Below, piece after piece: positions 5,549 through 7,448 of a stretch of DNA of 7,448 nucleotides (its first letter is position 1; every line of letters starts with the position of its first letter). Position numbers and translations under genes: made by a program. The notes under the pieces are model-generated. The model was not told where the DNA came from. It saw only the letters and a list, made by a program, of their open reading frames with translations, and ran no database searches. The stretch covers positions 1 through 7,448 of the forward strand of contig JAGAEH010000011.1 in assembly GCA_017613225.1 (NCBI GenBank), given 5' to 3'. The stretch is from Lachnospiraceae bacterium. GTDB lineage: Bacteria > Bacillota > Clostridia > Lachnospirales > Lachnospiraceae.

Positions 5549-6808
5549 TTGGTATTGGTCAGTCATGTCAACGTCGGTCAGACGATCGTACAGAATACGT
5601 TCATCGACCGCTATATGGCAGCCGCGAACGGAGAATACGTCAAGGTCTATCTGCTGCTCCTGCGCCTTGCAGGCACCAGGGAACTGACGGTCTCCGAGAT
5701 CGCGGATCGTCTCGACATCACGGAAAAGGACGTGATGCGGGCGCTTTCCTATTGGGAAAACGCGGGGCTGATCAGGCTTTCCCGCCAGGGCGGCGACCTG
5801 GCTGAGATGATCATCAACAGCTTCGACGGCGCCGGCTCTGCTCCGGGAGAGACCGCCGTGCCTTCACAGCCTTCGGAACCGGCTCCCAAGCCGGCGGCGC
5901 AGGAGCCTGAGCCGCCCAAGGCCAGGCCCGTGCCGGAAAAGGCCTGCCGCACCACGGAAGAGCTCTCCCAGGACGAGGACTTCGCCCTGCTGGTGTATGT
6001 GGCGGAGAAATATCTGGCCAGGACCTTAAAGCCGAAGGACCTGGAGCTTCTGGCCTGGATGTACGACGGACTGAATTTCCCCGTGGACGTGATCGAATAT
6101 CTGATCGAGTACTGCGCGGACAGCGGAAAGAAAAAGACGGAATATTTAAAGAGCGTGGCCATGGGCTGGTACGAGGACGGCATCGAGACGCTGGAGCAGG
6201 CAAAGATGCAGGTCCGTTCCTACCGCCTTTCCACAGGCAATTATTACGCGGTGCTGAGATCCTTCGGCATCTACGGCCGGGCGGCCGTGGAGCGGGAGGA
6301 ACAGCTGGTGGACAAGTGGACCAGACAGTGGGGCTTCCCCATCGAAGTGGTCCAGATGGCCTGTGCCGAAGCCATGCGCAAGAACGTCAAGCAACCCTTT
6401 GATTATACGGACAAGATCCTGAAAAACTGGAATGAAGCCGGGGTGAAGAGCCCGGCGGACGCCGAGCGTATTCTGGCAGCGGGCCGGGACAGCTTTAAGC
6501 AGGCCGAGGCCCAGAACGCCCAGGCAGTGCAGATCCGCAGGCAGGAACGCCGCAGGGAAGAGGACCGTCTGGATCGGGAGCGGGAGGTGCTGGCAGAGCG
6601 CCGCGCCGTGCTGCTGCAGGACATTCCGGACTTCGAGGCCGTGGAGGCGGAGATCATCGATCTGTCCGCCAGACGGGATCTGGAACTTTTGAACGGTGCG
6701 GAGGCCCGGGCGGAAGCCTTAAAGCAGCGCATCGTAGCCCTTCGGGAAAAGAAGAGCGGTCTGCTGAAAGCGGCCGGGCTGCCGGAGGACTGGCTGGAAC
6801 GTGTGTGA
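5549..6808 (+). CDS. DnaD-family primosome protein with DnaC-like C-terminal tail
   Basis: A 419-residue protein. Residues about 12-85 form a winged-helix N-domain (NTFIDRYMAAANGEYVKVYL, then the ELTVSEIADRLDITEKDVMRAL helix-turn-helix). About 92-135 is a Pro/Ala/Glu linker. About 140-218 and 234-305 look like two DnaD C-terminal (DnaB_2) domains, ending in GWYEDGIETLEQA and ILKNWNEAGVKSPADA. From about 325 to the end is a charged helical region ending in ALREKKSGLLKAAGLPEDWL. I recognise that pattern from the N-terminal part of clostridial DnaC/DnaI helicase loaders, just before their Cys-rich zinc motif. The protein stops there and no AAA+ remnant follows. DnaD proteins act in primosome assembly and helicase loading. 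The start is TTG at 5549 with GGAGGG 5 nt upstream; TTG at 5555 is an alternative. There is no nearby in-frame ATG. prs follows after 28 nt. The DnaD assignment is firm; the DnaC-like tail is inferred from memory. Confidence 0.88.
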   Translation: MVLVSHVNVGQTIVQNTFIDRYMAAANGEYVKVYLLLLRLAGTRELTVSEIADRLDITEKDVMRALSYWENAGLIRLSRQGGDLAEMIINSFDGAGSAPGETAVPSQPSEPAPKPAAQEPEPPKARPVPEKACRTTEELSQDEDFALLVYVAEKYLARTLKPKDLELLAWMYDGLNFPVDVIEYLIEYCADSGKKKTEYLKSVAMGWYEDGIETLEQAKMQVRSYRLSTGNYYAVLRSFGIYGRAAVEREEQLVDKWTRQWGFPIEVVQMACAEAMRKNVKQPFDYTDKILKNWNEAGVKSPADAERILAAGRDSFKQAEAQNAQAVQIRRQERRREEDRLDREREVLAERRAVLLQDIPDFEAVEAEIIDLSARRDLELLNGAEARAEALKQRIVALREKKSGLLKAAGLPEDWLERV

Positions 6809-6836
6809 TTTAAATTCAGATAGAACAGGAGGAGCT

Positions 6837-7448
6837 ATGAACAAGATCAAGCAACCGAGTGATACGACGTATGCGCACGCCATACCGGTTGGACCGCTGG
6901 GGATCGTAGCCATGCCCGGCTGTGAGGAGATGGCGAAAAGAGTAGACGACTACATCACAATGTGGCGCAGCGACAGAGTCAACGATATCGACGGATATCA
7001 CAAGGATTCCTACCTGGTCGACGTATCCCTGCCCCGGTTCGGTTCCGGCGAAGCAAAGGGCGTGCTCAACCAGAGCGTCCGCGGAGAAGATCTTTACATC
7101 CTGGTGGACGTCACCAACTACAGCCTGACCTACGACATGTACGGGATCAAGTCCCACATGTCCCCCGACGATCACTTCGCGAACCTGAAGCGCATCATCG
7201 CCGCCGCGGGCGGCAGGGCGAAGAAGATCACGGTGATCATGCCCTTCCTGTATGAGAGCCGCCAGCACAAGCGCATGAAGAGGGAGTCCCTGGACTGCGC
7301 CATGGCTCTGCAGGAGCTGGTGGGCATGGGCGTCTCCAACATCATCACCTTCGACGCCCACGACCCCCGCGTGATGAACGCCATCCCCTGCTCCGGCTTT
7401 GAGGACGTGGCTCCTACCTATCAGTTCGTCAAGGCGGTGCTGAGGGCC
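6837..7448 (+). CDS. prs: Ribose-phosphate pyrophosphokinase, divergent type (3' end outside window)
   Basis: The frame is open for 204 codons to the window edge. The protein belongs to the PRPP synthetase / phosphoribosyltransferase-fold family: ribose 5-phosphate and ATP give PRPP for purine, pyrimidine, His, Trp and NAD synthesis. Seen: RFGSGEAKGVLNQSVRGED (67-85), LYILVDVTNY (86-95), IMPFLYESRQHKR (134-146) where classical Prs has the RQDRK ATP loop, and IITFDAHDPRV (169-179) where classical Prs has the HAGQ metal/ribose region. These departures match a long clostridial Prs variant that I recall, so this is a divergent clade rather than a decayed gene. AGGAGG (6827-6832) lies 4 nt before the ATG. 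The 28-nt gap after the DnaD-family gene shows no terminator, so they are probably cotranscribed. Confidence 0.9.
   Translation, partial: MNKIKQPSDTTYAHAIPVGPLGIVAMPGCEEMAKRVDDYITMWRSDRVNDIDGYHKDSYLVDVSLPRFGSGEAKGVLNQSVRGEDLYILVDVTNYSLTYDMYGIKSHMSPDDHFANLKRIIAAAGGRAKKITVIMPFLYESRQHKRMKRESLDCAMALQELVGMGVSNIITFDAHDPRVMNAIPCSGFEDVAPTYQFVKAVLRA

Noticed and set aside
5222..5566. Minus-strand frame of 114 codons with repeated Val-Asp-Asn motifs
   Set aside because: The repeats are only the translation of the DnaA-box 9-mers read backwards; it also runs into murC and the promoter region.

Overview
The window looks like chromosomal core DNA from a fairly GC-rich member of the Clostridia, most likely Lachnospiraceae-like. 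Grounds: an S-box (SAM-I) riboswitch ahead of metK, strong AGGAGG-type ribosome binding sites, a DnaD-family primosome protein, a divergent Prs and a lipoyl-less E2-like acyltransferase that I recall from that group. No species is assigned. Apart from a short-repeat pair there is no sign of a phage, plasmid, insertion sequence or CRISPR array.

Layout. (1) 1-1005: a leftward CoA-dependent acyltransferase-fold gene (40-900), flanked on both sides by inverted copies of a short hairpin repeat sharing the core GGGGACGGTT. (2) 1007-3469: a rightward promoter, a SAM-I riboswitch with an intrinsic terminator and a plausible antiterminator, then metK and, 44 nt later with no obvious terminator between, galE. 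(3) 3536-5345: a probable promoter, a small single-pass membrane protein with a His/Asp/Glu-rich tail, and murC 7 nt later. (4) 5234-5548: an AT-rich island at the end of murC, then a dense cluster of DnaA-box-like 9-mers (two head-to-tail triplets around an inverted pair), a GC-rich palindrome, a promoter and a hairpin that reaches into the Shine-Dalgarno of the next gene. (5) 5549-7448: a DnaD-domain protein whose C-terminus resembles the N-terminal region of clostridial DnaC/DnaI helicase loaders but stops before any zinc or AAA+ domain, followed by prs (PRPP synthetase), which runs off the window.

How the parts fit. metK is set by SAM level through the riboswitch, and galE may share its transcript. 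murC belongs to peptidoglycan synthesis. The DnaA-box cluster sits directly upstream of a primosome gene. It could be DnaA control of that gene, a DnaA-titrating cluster or an origin-like module. The two best leads are this DnaA-box/AT-rich module and the DnaD protein with a DnaC-like tail lacking an ATPase domain.
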